A DNA stretch of 34,867 bases from Brachionus koreanus (taxonomy: Eukaryota; Rotifera; Eurotatoria; Ploima; Brachionidae): assembly GCA_016987375.1 (NCBI GenBank), contig PJRA01000508.1, forward strand, positions 2,168,188 through 2,203,054, read 5' to 3'. Positions 1-10,800 of this stretch are shown one piece after another. The position numbers and the translations under genes are program-made. The notes beneath the pieces were generated by a model that was given only the letters and a program-made list of their open reading frames with translations, was not told where the DNA came from and ran no database searches. Every line of letters starts with the position of its first letter. Position 1 is the stretch's first letter.

Positions 1-2
1 AC

Positions 3-92
3 GAAATAGCCAAGTTGTTAGGTGTATCTCCAAAATGTGTCTCTTCCACTAAAAAACGATATGAAGAGACTGGTTCTGTCTCTGATCGATAA
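3..92 (+). mobile_element. Tc1-like transposase HTH fragment (truncated)
   Basis: One open frame from the left edge reads EIAKLLGVSPKCVSSTKKRY followed by EETGSVSDR and a TAA stop at 90-92. The pattern of an IAxxLGVS helix-turn-helix followed by R(Y/F)xETGSVxDR is the N-terminal DNA-binding domain of Tc1/mariner-superfamily transposases. Only this piece is present: the usual PRxGRP linker and the catalytic domain are missing, and LINE-like sequence starts at once. It is therefore a truncated relic cut by the window edge and by the junction with the next element. Confidence 0.65.
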
Positions 93-93
93 G

Positions 94-393
94 ATCTGTA
101 TAAGTGAAAATAAGCTAAATGAACTAGACATAAGACAAAATTTATTAATTAAAAGAGCACTAGGAATCAAGAAATTTTCCAGAATCAGATCTTTGTTAGA
201 AACCTTACAGTTAGAGATGATTGAACAACTATACACAAAACACAAGATATTCTTTTTAAAGCAAGTAAAGAATAGCTCAGTATGCTGGAATATCTTGACC
301 TTCCTTCGCGGAAATTATGAAAAGTTTGATCAGAAAAATACCTCGTTTTGCAAACAACTTAATAATGTGGAGAAAAAAACGTATAGTTATTGA
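94..393 (+). pseudogene. C-terminal end of a non-LTR retrotransposon ORF2-like protein
   Basis: From about position 112 the frame reads KLNELDIRQNLLIKRALGIK, followed by a Leu/Lys-rich stretch with a 'Y-(T/K)-K-H-K-I-F-F-L-K-Q' motif, ending at TGA 391-393. A basic C-terminal tail of this kind, after the reverse transcriptase and thumb, is typical of LINE ORF2 proteins; this is recognition by pattern, not by alignment. No catalytic RT motif is present here, so it is only the 3' end of a copy. It abuts the Tc1-like fragment directly. The 3' flank ends in an (AAAT)n run near 751-768, as many LINE tails do. Confidence 0.45.
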
Positions 394-1744
394 TGTTTTG
401 GATTAAAGTTCGTAGACTTCTCTAGCAATAATTGATCATTTATTTATTGAGGAAAATCGTGGTCTAGTTGATTCAGTGAAATTTATTGTTTCCCAAATCA
501 AATTAAATATGGAATTAAGTCTAACCTACTATAACATTTTTTATTTATTAAATGATCTGCTAAAGATAGATTTTTATATATAATTGTGTCTTACTTTAAT
601 ATATCTTTCTATTAGCTCTTTTACTTTAACTCTTTTCTCTAAGGTATAAACTCATCTAGTTAAATTAATAATTGTAAAAAGGACTTTTATTTGATTATAA
701 TTTTTTTTTATACATATCATACTTCAATTTGTCCATGGGACTTAAACTTTAAATAAATAAATAAATAATTGAACGTTCTCAAGTTCTAAGAACTAAATCT
801 CTATTTATACCTGTATTCTCGTGTTGATAAAAGATGTACTTTAGGTGGTAAATGCTTTAATCAGCATTTCGAAGCGTCTTGTTTTTGAGATACATGACAA
901 GCATACTCTTTTATCTTTGTGGACCAGTTGTTAAGCTGATGATTTGATTTACCTAAAAGGGTACCTAAAGTTAGAACAAAAGTTATAAAATATTTTATTT
1001 CGGAAATTTTACATTGCCATATTATGCATTTCACATTGCCTGGTGAAAAGGGTTTAATGAAAGAGCTAAATTTTAAAGAGCATTTTTATCTTTCATATTG
1101 ACTATTATTATTAGTAAAAAGTCCAAAATCATATACACTAGTCGCCCATAATTCCTAAATATTTTAGGTTTATTAGGGTGCAAAATTTAATATTTTTAAT
1201 CAAAGAGATCTGATTTGCAGAGAGAGCTACGTAACGCAGAATGAAGTCTAATTTTTTTTAAAATTTATCTTATATTCATTCAGAATTTTTACCTTTTACA
1301 TGTAAATTGATCCTGTTTTACTCTGAAAATTTATTTTTTATTTTTGTCCTTTAAAATCATGCATAAGCATTTTTAATTAAAATTCTAAATGCAGAGAAAC
1401 ATTTTCATGTATTTCAAATCATGTAAAACAATTGTGCATATTCTGCATGCTTAAAAATTTTGCAAGAATTTGCAAACATAAAAAAATTAAGTTGAATGTT
1501 CGCTTTAAAAACATATTTCTGCAATTAAATTTAAAATCAAAAAATATTTGAAAACCTTTTTTGAGATGTTTTTTGAGCATAAATTTCAATTCGCCTAAAT
1601 TTTATTTTGAATACAAGACTGTATTCAGGCAGGGTTAGACAATACTACTCGATTTAGCTCTAAATAATTTTTCTAATATATCTTGATAACTTGCACCATT
1701 TTGACAGAAATTTTGAAAGACACCCTGTAGCATTTTTAAAAATG
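394..1744. other. Non-coding AT-rich stretch, possible LINE 3' UTR at its left
   Basis: No convincing exon on either strand. The left part (394 to about 770) may be the 3' untranslated tail of the LINE copy, since it ends in a tetranucleotide run. The remainder is AT-rich with no motif I recognise. It probably lies in an intron of the upstream polycystin-like gene whose last exon starts at 2161. Confidence 0.4.
751..768. repeat. (AAAT)n microsatellite
   Basis: Four and a half perfect AAAT units. They lie downstream of the LINE-like C-terminal ORF and could be the terminal simple repeat of that retrotransposon copy. Confidence 0.7.
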
Positions 1745-2040
1745 CTAATCCAACCTGTTTTTGAATTCGTTCTCAAAGCCGAAAGTATCTTGGATTACCT
1801 GACTCTGATTTGATCTCTTTCCTATCAAAAAAGCTATTATCTAATTAAGAAGACAACCGCTAATACCATAAGCTGAAAGTTTATGGATTAATATTTTTGT
1901 GAGTCAAAGTCAAAGGCCTTGGCAAAATCAAGGAAAAGAATGTCTAGCGAGTTAAGTTTCGATATGATTTTGGTGCCAGAATCCAATGTTTTAATACAAG
2001 CTAGATATCTATCATAGTTTTGGAATTCACAGGAAATACA
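1745..2040 (-). pseudogene. LINE reverse transcriptase remnant (CR1/Jockey-like)
   Basis: Read on the minus strand, 2022 to about 1905 gives YDRYLACIKTLDSG, then LDILFLDFAKAFD, which is RT motif A including the catalytic Asp of FxKAFD. After a frameshift, the minus strand near 1884-1840 reads HKLSAYGISGCLLN followed by a stop in place of the usual W, then IIAFLIGKRS. This HKLxxYGIxGxLLxWI(xx)FL(x)xR order is the standard CR1/Jockey-type block after motif A. At least one frameshift and one internal stop make it a dead fragment. It is antisense to the polycystin genes and probably lies in an intron of the upstream one. Confidence 0.75.
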
Positions 2041-2160
2041 ACAAAATTATATTTTAGATTTTAATTTATTATATTTTTAATTCATTTAATTGTGTGTTTT
2101 TACACAAATTTAAGATATATCCTAAAATTTAAATTTGAATTAAATATTTAAAATTTCTAG

Positions 2161-3650
2161 ATTCGTGTATCCTAGAAAAAAATGTAAAGAATTCAATCAA
2201 ATTTTGTGAAGAAGATTATAGTTTTATGAATGAAGAAAACCGAGACTTTGGATTTGGGTGGTCGAATAACTCTTCGACAAATGCGACATCAGACACTAAA
2301 CGTGTGTTAGAAGCATTCAAATTCAAAAATTCAAATGATTTAGAAAGCTATCCATATTTTGGAGTGTATAATTCATATTCTGGAGGTGGATATGTGTACG
2401 AATTAAGGGGTTCATTGAAACAAATAAATCAGAACCTTTCTCTTCTACAAAACATGTCTTGGGTTGACCGAAAAACCAGAGCAGTATTTGCCGAATTCAC
2501 TCTCTTTAATCCAAACATTAACCTTTTATGTGTTAGCACTATTTTAATTGAATTTTTGCCAACAGGCAATTTAGTTAAGTCAGCTCGAATGGAACCGATT
2601 AATCTATTTAATGATATTGAAAAAATTTTTTCCTTTCGAACATTGGTCAAAATATTCTATATTTTAATGCTAATATTTTTTTTAATCAAAGAAATTATTT
2701 CATTATTTCGAAATGGAATTTCATATTTTAAAAATCCATGGAGCTATGTTGAAATATTCATACAATTATTTTCTTGGCTCTGTCTTGGTGTATACATTCA
2801 CCGAAGCTACTTGTACAATCAAGTATTTGATTTATTCAATAAAACATCTGGATATGCCTATGTTAGACTACAAAATTTAACTTACTGGAATGACCTGTTC
2901 ACTATGAGTATTTCACTTTGTGTAGGATTGACCACATTAAAATTCATTAAACTTCTTCGATTTAGCCCTCGTCTATCTTTGCTTGCAGCTACCATTAAAT
3001 GTGCCATTAATGAGCTTATGGGTTTTGGAATTTTGTTTTCAATAGTTTGGCTATCGATGGTACAAATATTTTATTTGTATTTCTTTGATAAAATGGCATC
3101 ATTTTCTACAATAGTCAAGTCTATGGAAACCTGTTTTCAAATAATTTTGGGAAAATTTCAAGTTGATCCATTGATGAAGGCTCACAAAATATTGGGACCT
3201 ATATTTTTTATATTCTATATTTTCACTATAGTTTTCATTTACATGAACCTTTTGATTTCTATAGTAAACGAAACATTTATGATGGTCAAAAGAGACGCTG
3301 AACAACATTTTTATAAAAATGATTTTCTCAATTATTTGATCAAAAAAATTAGATTTGTGAAAGGAATTTTCAGAAAAGAAGATGGAATAAATTTGGAAAT
3401 GTCTCAAGTGCAAGCAAGTTCGTTTCAAGACAATGTTAGCTTATTTCCAAAAAAATCAAATCAACTTATTGACCTAATCGTGGAGATGTATGGTGAACAA
3501 TTGATTGTTGATTATATTTTTCATAATCAAATCAAAAAGCTTAAAAAAGAAAAGCAACAGAAATTAACCAAAGTGGAGAATTTTACATCCACTACTTCTA
3601 CTGACAATGTCAGACAAGCTTCTAAAAATATTGATTTAAATAAAAAATAG
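2161..3650 (+). CDS. Polycystin-1-like channel domain, 3'-terminal exon of an upstream paralogue (partial)
   Basis: This exon encodes the C-terminal part of a polycystin: the end of the extracellular TOP (polycystin) domain, then S2 to S6 of the channel, ending at TAG 3648-3650. The exon probably starts after the acceptor TTTCTAG at 2160. From there the frame reads SCILEKNVKNSIKFCEEDYS, which aligns without gaps with SCKLSSQIKNMTHFCVDSYS of the complete paralogue downstream. Recognisable segments are YVYELRG, LLQNMSWVDRKTRAVFAEFT, the S3-S4 region with YWNDLFT and FIKLLRF, and the pore CFQIILGKF, then S6 and a basic, probably cytoplasmic tail. The filter has Lys where PKD2 has Asp. Upstream exons are not visible in 1-2160, so either a long intron precedes it or the gene is truncated. 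The first ATG in frame is 2226, but a start there would cut the TOP domain. Confidence 0.85.
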
Positions 3651-3737
3651 AGGATTTATGTGTATTTTTATTTTTTCTTATTAATTATATCACGAGGGTA
3701 AATTAATAAGTTATTTTTCTTTTATAAAGTTTTAAAA

Positions 3738-3743
3738 AATAAA
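3738..3743 (+). terminator. Putative polyadenylation signal of the upstream polycystin
   Basis: AATAAA 88 bp after the TAG stop at 3648-3650. It is a plausible poly(A) signal, but the region is AT-rich and the motif may occur by chance. Confidence 0.4.
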
Positions 3744-3835
3744 TAGCATTTTAAAAATTTCTAATTTAAAGTTTTGCTTTTAGCCGATATTTCAAAAATC
3801 TAAATAATCAATAATCTTTTAAGGTAAAATAAAAT

Positions 3836-3893
3836 AATGTTTGTTATTTTTCCAGTATTTTTTGGCATGTGTCCTGAAAATAGAACTCATTAA
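3836..3893 (+). repeat. 58-bp direct repeat, copy 1
   Basis: It matches 4105-4162 over 58 bp without gaps, with 9 mismatches by eye (about 84% identity). The shared core is CAGTATTTTTTGG, and both copies end in CATTAA. The copies are 269 bp apart in the intergenic region. Confidence 0.75.
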
Positions 3894-4104
3894 CAGGCTT
3901 ATAGTCATTAATAATTGTTTTTGTTCCACTAAATGATTTATTTTAAAAAATGAAAAATCAATAAAAAAAAAAGATGCATGATTCTTTAAAATAAACTGCT
4001 TAATATTTCAAGTTTCAAGGCTCATTCCATCTTATAACTTTAATTCTCAAAAAACAAGTCTTAGCAACAAAATAATAAAATATTAATTAATAAATTAGTA
4101 AGTT

Positions 4105-4162
4105 AATGTTTCTTATTTTGACAGTATTTTTTGGTATTTGTTCTGTAAATCGAACACATTAA
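4105..4162 (+). repeat. 58-bp direct repeat, copy 2
   Basis: Second copy of the unit at 3836-3893. It ends 30 bp before the TATAAATA box of the complete polycystin-like gene, so it could be part of a duplicated promoter-proximal region. Confidence 0.75.
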
Positions 4163-4192
4163 TTTAGAATCATCATTACATGCACAATTAAG

Positions 4193-4200
4193 TATAAATA
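4193..4200 (+). promoter_or_regulatory. TATA box of the complete polycystin-1-like gene
   Basis: A TATAAATA match lies 38 bp upstream of the ATG at 4238. A start of transcription about 30 bp downstream would give a very short 5' UTR. It is plausible by position, but TATA-like strings are common in DNA this AT-rich. Confidence 0.45.
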
Positions 4201-4237
4201 CTTGAAATTTATGTTATAATCAAAATTTGAAAAAAAA

Positions 4238-4818
4238 ATGAAATTTTCAATAAAACTATTTTTATTAGCGACCATTGTGTTTTATGCAAATTGTCAAGGT
4301 ATTTTTTAACTTTTTTTTACTTAAAAAAAAACCAAGAGGATATAAATTATCTTTCTTTGTTGAAACATAATTAACTTGTTTTAATTACTAACTAAAATTA
4401 ATTTTTTATGATTGATTAAAACTTTTTATTTAATGGTTTAAAATCAATCTGAGATTTAATTTTACAAGCGTATATTTTTGTCAGTGGTTTAAATTTTCAT
4501 TTTTAAAATGTTTTATGTCATTTTTCAGAGTATTATGGATGTTACCAACTTGATCTTGAGAATATGGAATTTTCAACGGTTGCAGCCCATTTTGATTCTT
4601 CTACTTTGACAGCGGAATTGTGCTCGAGTGCATGCAGTAGCATGGGATATTCTTTTAGCACAATAATTTCACAAGAATTCTGTTTTTGTCGTCATTCACC
4701 TCCCATAAGTTCAGTTAAAGTTAAAGATATCGATTGTCTTGAACCAAGCCGTTGTCTTGCTGACTCCCAACAGTACTGTGGTTATGCTAATTACATTGTA
4801 GTCTATACAACCAGAAAT
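4238..4818 (+). CDS. Exons 1-2: signal peptide and WSC domain
   Basis: Exon 1 encodes MKFSIKLFLLATIVFYANCQ, a clear signal peptide of about 19 residues. A 230-bp intron follows. Exon 2 opens with EYYGCYQLDLENM and has the WSC pattern: an early GCY, CSSACSSMGYSFS, a FCFC pair, and CLADSQQYCGY before a YIVVY strand. WSC domains are putative carbohydrate-binding cysteine-rich modules, and one is present near the N terminus of human PKD1. The donor at 4819 (GTAATT) starts a 48-bp intron that keeps phase 0, rather than the read-through stop at 4840. Confidence 0.85.
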
Positions 4819-7800
4819 GTAATTGATAAAATTAAATGCTAGATATATGATTTAAATTTTTTTAAGACTATTTCATTTGAACCAGCAATGAAACAAATTG
4901 AATTGAATGTCTTTGAAAAAATGACTTATTCATATAATACATCTGCATTTGCAGGAAATGTAATTTTGAAAAGTGATAATCAGATTCTAAGCGGCTTCTT
5001 AGACTTAAGTGGCACAGCTGAAGTTTATTTCACCAAGTATGGAGTAACAAATTTGGAGGCCACAGCTTCGAGTTTTTTAATGAAAGACTCAATGGTATTT
5101 TAAAACATCTGAATATAATGAGAAATTAATTTTTTTCAGTCTGAAAGAGTTTCATTACTTTCACCGCGAATTAAAGATAATGTATCGAACCTTACAATTC
5201 AATGTTATGAATTAGGTCCAAGTGACGAATATTTTTCTTGTGATTTGATCTTGGATAAAGGGACTGGTACAGTTTTAAATATTGATTACCATAATGGAAT
5301 ATCTGAAAATGTAACAGTGCCTGGTAAATTTTTTTAAACTTTTGGGAATCGAAGCAATTTTTTAATTAGATTGAAAGTTTTTAAAAACATTGAAAAAAAT
5401 TAAATAACATAATTATTGGACTTTAGTTACATGTTACTTAAAAAAAATCCAACTATTTAAAAAAAATTGATAAAAATTAATTAATAAATCGTTTATTTAA
5501 ATTGAGTATTAATAAAGTAAATTTAAAAATTTTAACAATATTCTAACAAAGTTTAGATGAAAAAGCTGTGAGGTAAAAATCGCCTCAGTTCTTTTTAAAT
5601 GTAATTTTAAATGTATTTTTAGCAATCAAGTCCGTATTAAATTGTTAAGTGTCAGTAAACTGAGCAATAGTGACATTCGCGAAGTAAATACTATATTAGC
5701 TATTTAGGTAAATGCCTAATTTATTGAACATTCAATCGCTGTTTATAAATTTGCCTTATGTGAAGTTTGAATAATTTGCTAAAAAATCACTAATACAAGC
5801 TAAAAAGTTTCTTTTTTCTTTAGTTCAAAAGCTTAATGTATTTAAAATTAATTTTTAACCCTTCAAAATTTTACACACACTTAAACTTGAAATGAATAAA
5901 AGGAAATTAAATTAATATAAATTTTTTTCAATTTTCTTAAGAGTGCACTTATTTTCACGTAAGTTACGTGAAAATAAAAATTATTAATACACTTAACTTA
6001 CGTGAAAATAAAATTTTTTTTTCATTTTACGTGTATCAATTATCTTTTATTTTCACGCAAGTGTAAAATATAAAAGAAAATTTATTTTAAAAAATTCTAT
6101 CATATAAAGCATATCAAACATCTATCCATCTATACAATTATCCTGTTGGATAGCGCCTTACACAAACTAGGCGATTTTATTCAAAAAAATGAGTTAATTG
6201 ACGAAGAGCACGTGAAAGTCGATCCAAATTCGTATACAGGTTCAATATTTTCAACTGGCTTATTTGACCAAAATGGTCTTAAAAAAGATCAATTGTCGGA
6301 TTTTTTTACTACTGAAGGCTTGATTATGCTAGAGAATACTCTTTCTTTTTTTTGGAACAATTTGAAATCTTGTAAAATTTGTTCCAATAATTGTGATAAT
6401 AAGTTTATCATTTGTGGTTCTTGTAATTTTAATTTTCATTTGAAATGTGTTAATAGAACATATATTCCAGTAAAAAAAATTGAGAAATGTTCTAATTGTT
6501 CTTAAATACTTGTTAATCTCTTTTTTATTTATTTTTTTTTAAATGCGTGAAAATAAAATAAAAATTTAATAAAACGTACACGTATCTTACGTGTTTTAAT
6601 TTTCTATTTATTTTCAGGTAACTTACGTGAAAATAGACGTATTCTTTTCTTAAATTGTTATTGATCGACTTTTAAGTCATATCAGTTAATGGCATAATGC
6701 ACAATAATTAGTGTTGATTTCCGTGCAAGCAGACAGTAAGCATTTTTTTACGGGCGGACTCTGACCTGTTTATTTTAGCGGGCTATTTTTTGGCCCGTTT
6801 AGTAACCGTTTACAATTATACGGTCGGTCACAGTTTTAATGGGCGGGTATTGGATTTATTTTAAAAAAAAATTTATTTTTCAATAATTTATTAGAGATAA
6901 ATTTTTTAATTTCTAACCAAAAAAGGACTTTTTTTCATACATTCAGGACTTCAAGCTCTAAATAATCTAAACAATCAATTTAAAAATTTTTTAAATCATT
7001 TATTGAAAATAATTTTTTATAATAAATTCTAAATTTAAACGGGTCAAAAAATAGCGCGCTAAAAAAAACGGGCCAACAACCCCGAGTAACCGCCCGTCTA
7101 GGACCAGTTAGCTTTGTCCGCATCCAACACTAACAATAATGACATGTTCTTTTATAAAGAACATTGGTTATTATTTTTGATTTAAGATGTGCATTTTCGA
7201 CTTTTAGATCATGTCACAGGTTATTTATCATTATATTTTTCGAATTTTTTTTGGAATAGCTCACATTAATTAAATCATCAGATGAAGTATTCAGACTTGT
7301 ACAAATGTCAGGAAAAAAGTCTCAACAAGTCATTAAAAAGTTAAAAAGTACAAGTCTTTACTTTGTAACTTTAAAGTTATTAATATTTTATTTAAAGAAA
7401 TTTATCATTAATTAAAAACATATTTTCATGGTTTTACTTTGCAATTTTCACTTAGTTCCCAAAAATTTCAATTTTCATTTTGATTCAATTTATTTAATTT
7501 ATATAAGAATTGAATTTTCTATGTTGACCAGAACTGAAATTATACAATCATTCAGACTCTTTAAAGAAAATTTATTAACGATTCAAATATTAAGTGTTTA
7601 AAGAAAACAAACTATTGTCGTTTTGATTTCTTAACAAGTTTTTTTGAATGACTTAAATGACTTGAACTTTTTAAATTTTAGAAAGAATTTTTTATCAATT
7701 CTAGCGTTACTTGACCAATTAATAATTAAAATAATTTTTTAGCTCTGAAAATTAATTATTTTAAATGTCCTAATGCTTTATATTTGAATGCTAATCTCGA

Positions 7801-10800
7801 GTCAAATAATTGATTGGTTCATTATAAAAAATAACATATGATTATTAAATTTTTTATTAAGAATTGCTTCAAATTTTATAATTTAAAGTTAAAGATCAAA
7901 TTCTAATCACGCTCAAAATTAAAAACACTTTTTCAATTAAGATCTGAAACTTTAGATAAAGCTAAATATCTAGCTGGATTCATTTTAAAGTTTTTGAAAA
8001 ATCAAATTTTTACTTTAAAATACAAAAATTAAGATTAGTTTTAAAATTACTTTATAATTTTTGAGCATGATAATTTAAATATGATCATAAGCTTTAATTT
8101 GCTTAACCCATACTTTTGTTTAATAATTAAATTTTTTTTAAACGCATTAAAAAGATAGTGAATTATTTAGCTTTGGGCTTAGAGTTCCTCAAAAGATAAC
8201 AACCAATTTGGCTTCAATTAGCACAGGCACAGATATCGTGCTATTATACAATACATATTTTAAATTTGATGGAACTTTAAGAGCTGTTGAAATATACGCT
8301 CATTCAGCAGGTGATATTCAATTATCGATATACCTTTATTCATTGTGTGCTACGAGCTACTCAAAAATAAAAAATCCAACTACATGTTCTAATTACCATA
8401 ATAGCTTTCAATTTGAGTGTAGTAAAAGTTTTGAAAAATACAGTGATCGTTGTTCAAACGATCAAATGGGAGCTACCAACTACTATGGATCTTCATCTTC
8501 AGATTTTATTGAAGTTAAAACAGAAACAATTAGTCTGAATCATGGATACAATTTAATTTTTCCATTTGGAGGTAGCACTGAAGTCAAACAAGGCTCAATA
8601 TTGGCAATGGTTCAGTCAACTGCTTTGGTTTCAATTGACACATCAGGCTCTTTTTTATCCGACTATGTCAATACTTTACCACTAAATAATACTTTAAATG
8701 CTGCTTTTCATGTGCGTGCATTTGTAACTAGGCCAATTATACTTAGTAGCTTTTTTATGTATCCTAAATCTTCACATCAATTAACTGCTAGTGTTCTTTC
8801 TCCAATTGTCATCGGTCCAGTTTCATCAAATTTTATTATCTATGATAAAATCACAGAATTAAGTGTCAATACTGATAATGGTCTATGTAAAGAAAATGTC
8901 GAGTGCCGATTTACTGCTAATCATATGACTGGTAACAACATAACTTACGTTTGGGTTTTACCAACCGAAAATATTACAACCACTAATAAAGAATTGCGGT
9001 ATACATTCACTCTGTCGGGCAGTTTTGAAATTTTACTTTTTGCTTATAACCCAGTTTCAAATGCCAGCTATTCATTTATTATCAAAATAATTATTCAAGT
9101 AAAAAATCCACGTTTAACTTTGAACAATTCAGTTAATTCAGCCTCAGCAGTAGGAAAAAGTGCAGAATTTTTGTTCACTTTAGAAAAGGGACTTGGTTAT
9201 ACATGTACAATCAATTATGGAGACTCTAATTTTTACCAATTTGATGACTCTTTAACAAGTTTAAACAATTCTATATTTTTTCATACATATTCAGCTGAAG
9301 GTTTATTCACAGTGAAAATATTGTGTTTAAATCCAATATCAAATGATTCATATCAGTTTGATCATCAGGTTCAATTAGAAGTTACCAATTTGAGACTTAC
9401 TAAGTGGTTTTCGTATAGGAATGTTTTGTTTACAATAGATTTTGCGATTGATTCTGGTTCAGAAATACAATTTGAACTCTGGTATGACGGTATAAAAGAT
9501 TCGGGTGCAAAATATGATTCATTGACTAAAACTGGTTCTAGCTCAAGCCGATCAGCTTCATCATCTGGTCTTTATAAAGTTAATATAACCATGTGGAATA
9601 AAGTCTCTAAAGTAAATTTGTTACAAGACTTTGAAATTGGTTCGAAAATAAGAGATCCCCAATTTCTACTAACTAACACAAATTCTTTTGCTTCTGGTCA
9701 TTATTATTTTGGTACTGAGTTAAACTTTATAGTTAAAATGAATGACGGAGCCAATGTTAGACTCAGGTTTTTTTACGGTGATCAAGATGATCTAAGCCGA
9801 CCAAGTCTTGATGTGAACACAACTGGTGATTGGAATTCGGACTATTCTGTTGCATATACTCACATTCATCCTGGTGACTTTGTGATCCGACTAATAGTTT
9901 CCAATTCTTTTAGCACATTCGTTTTGAACAAGTCTGTTTCTATAGTATCCGATGTGAACAATTTAATTCCTGGTTTAGTAGAGAATCCTGTCGTTTTTTC
10001 ACCACTGGGATCATTTGCCTATTTTATGTTTTTGTATGCTGCGAATACAATGTCTGGCTCGCATGCCACAGTAACTCTGTGGCCAGGTGACATGTTTAAT
10101 CAATCATTTGGACCATATTCAATTGGCATGAATTTTAAGCTAAATGCATCAGTAAATAGCTTGATGTACAAATACCGTGATCAAGGAGAGTACAGGGCTG
10201 TATTTTTAATAGAAAATATGCTAGGTTCAAAATTCTATGATCTGAGATTTAATATAAAGCAAGGTGTGTATGGATTGTATATCAATTTTGAGCCAACAGT
10301 TCGAGCTGGTTCAGTTTTTAATATTGAAACTTATTTGCTTCAAGGTGAGAATGTAACATATACATGGACTTTTGGTGAAGAAATCAAAACTGCTCTCAGA
10401 TTGTGTAATTTAATTTAAAAAATAATAAAATTTTTTACTTTTTTAACATTTTATTATTTTAAGCTACAACTGTATCGGTACCTGATAACCAAACTTTTAT
10501 GGCAACAATAGCCAAAAATGCCAGCTTGATTGTCAAGGCTAGTGACTCTTCATCGGCCCAAATTTTAAAATATCTGATTGAAATACAAAATCCAGTTTTA
10601 AATGCTTCAATTCGAACCGAACCTATTAACACAAATGAAATTGTTCATGATGGAAGTAAGATAACTTAATGTTTAATTTAGAAGATAAAATATTGAATAA
10701 TTCTAGAATTTAAAAAAGTTAAATTACTTTTTATGCTTGACAATTTGAAGTTTATTAATGAAAAAAATGTGTTCGTTATATAAAGGTTTACATTATAAAT

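Larger units (their letters stand above)
3651..4192. other. Intergenic region between tandem polycystin genes
   Basis: AT-rich and without an ORF. It holds a poly(A) signal, a diverged 58-bp direct repeat (3836-3893 and 4105-4162) and, at its right end, the presumed promoter of the downstream gene. Confidence 0.6.

Noticed and set aside
3099..3428. Minus-strand ORF of 109 codons inside the upstream polycystin exon
   Set aside because: Antisense shadow of a conserved coding exon; its protein resembles nothing and is explained by the sense frame.
6146..6505. PHD-finger ORF as an exon of the polycystin gene
   Set aside because: It lies strictly inside a transposon with a target duplication, and splicing exon 4 directly to exon 5 keeps frame and domain continuity.
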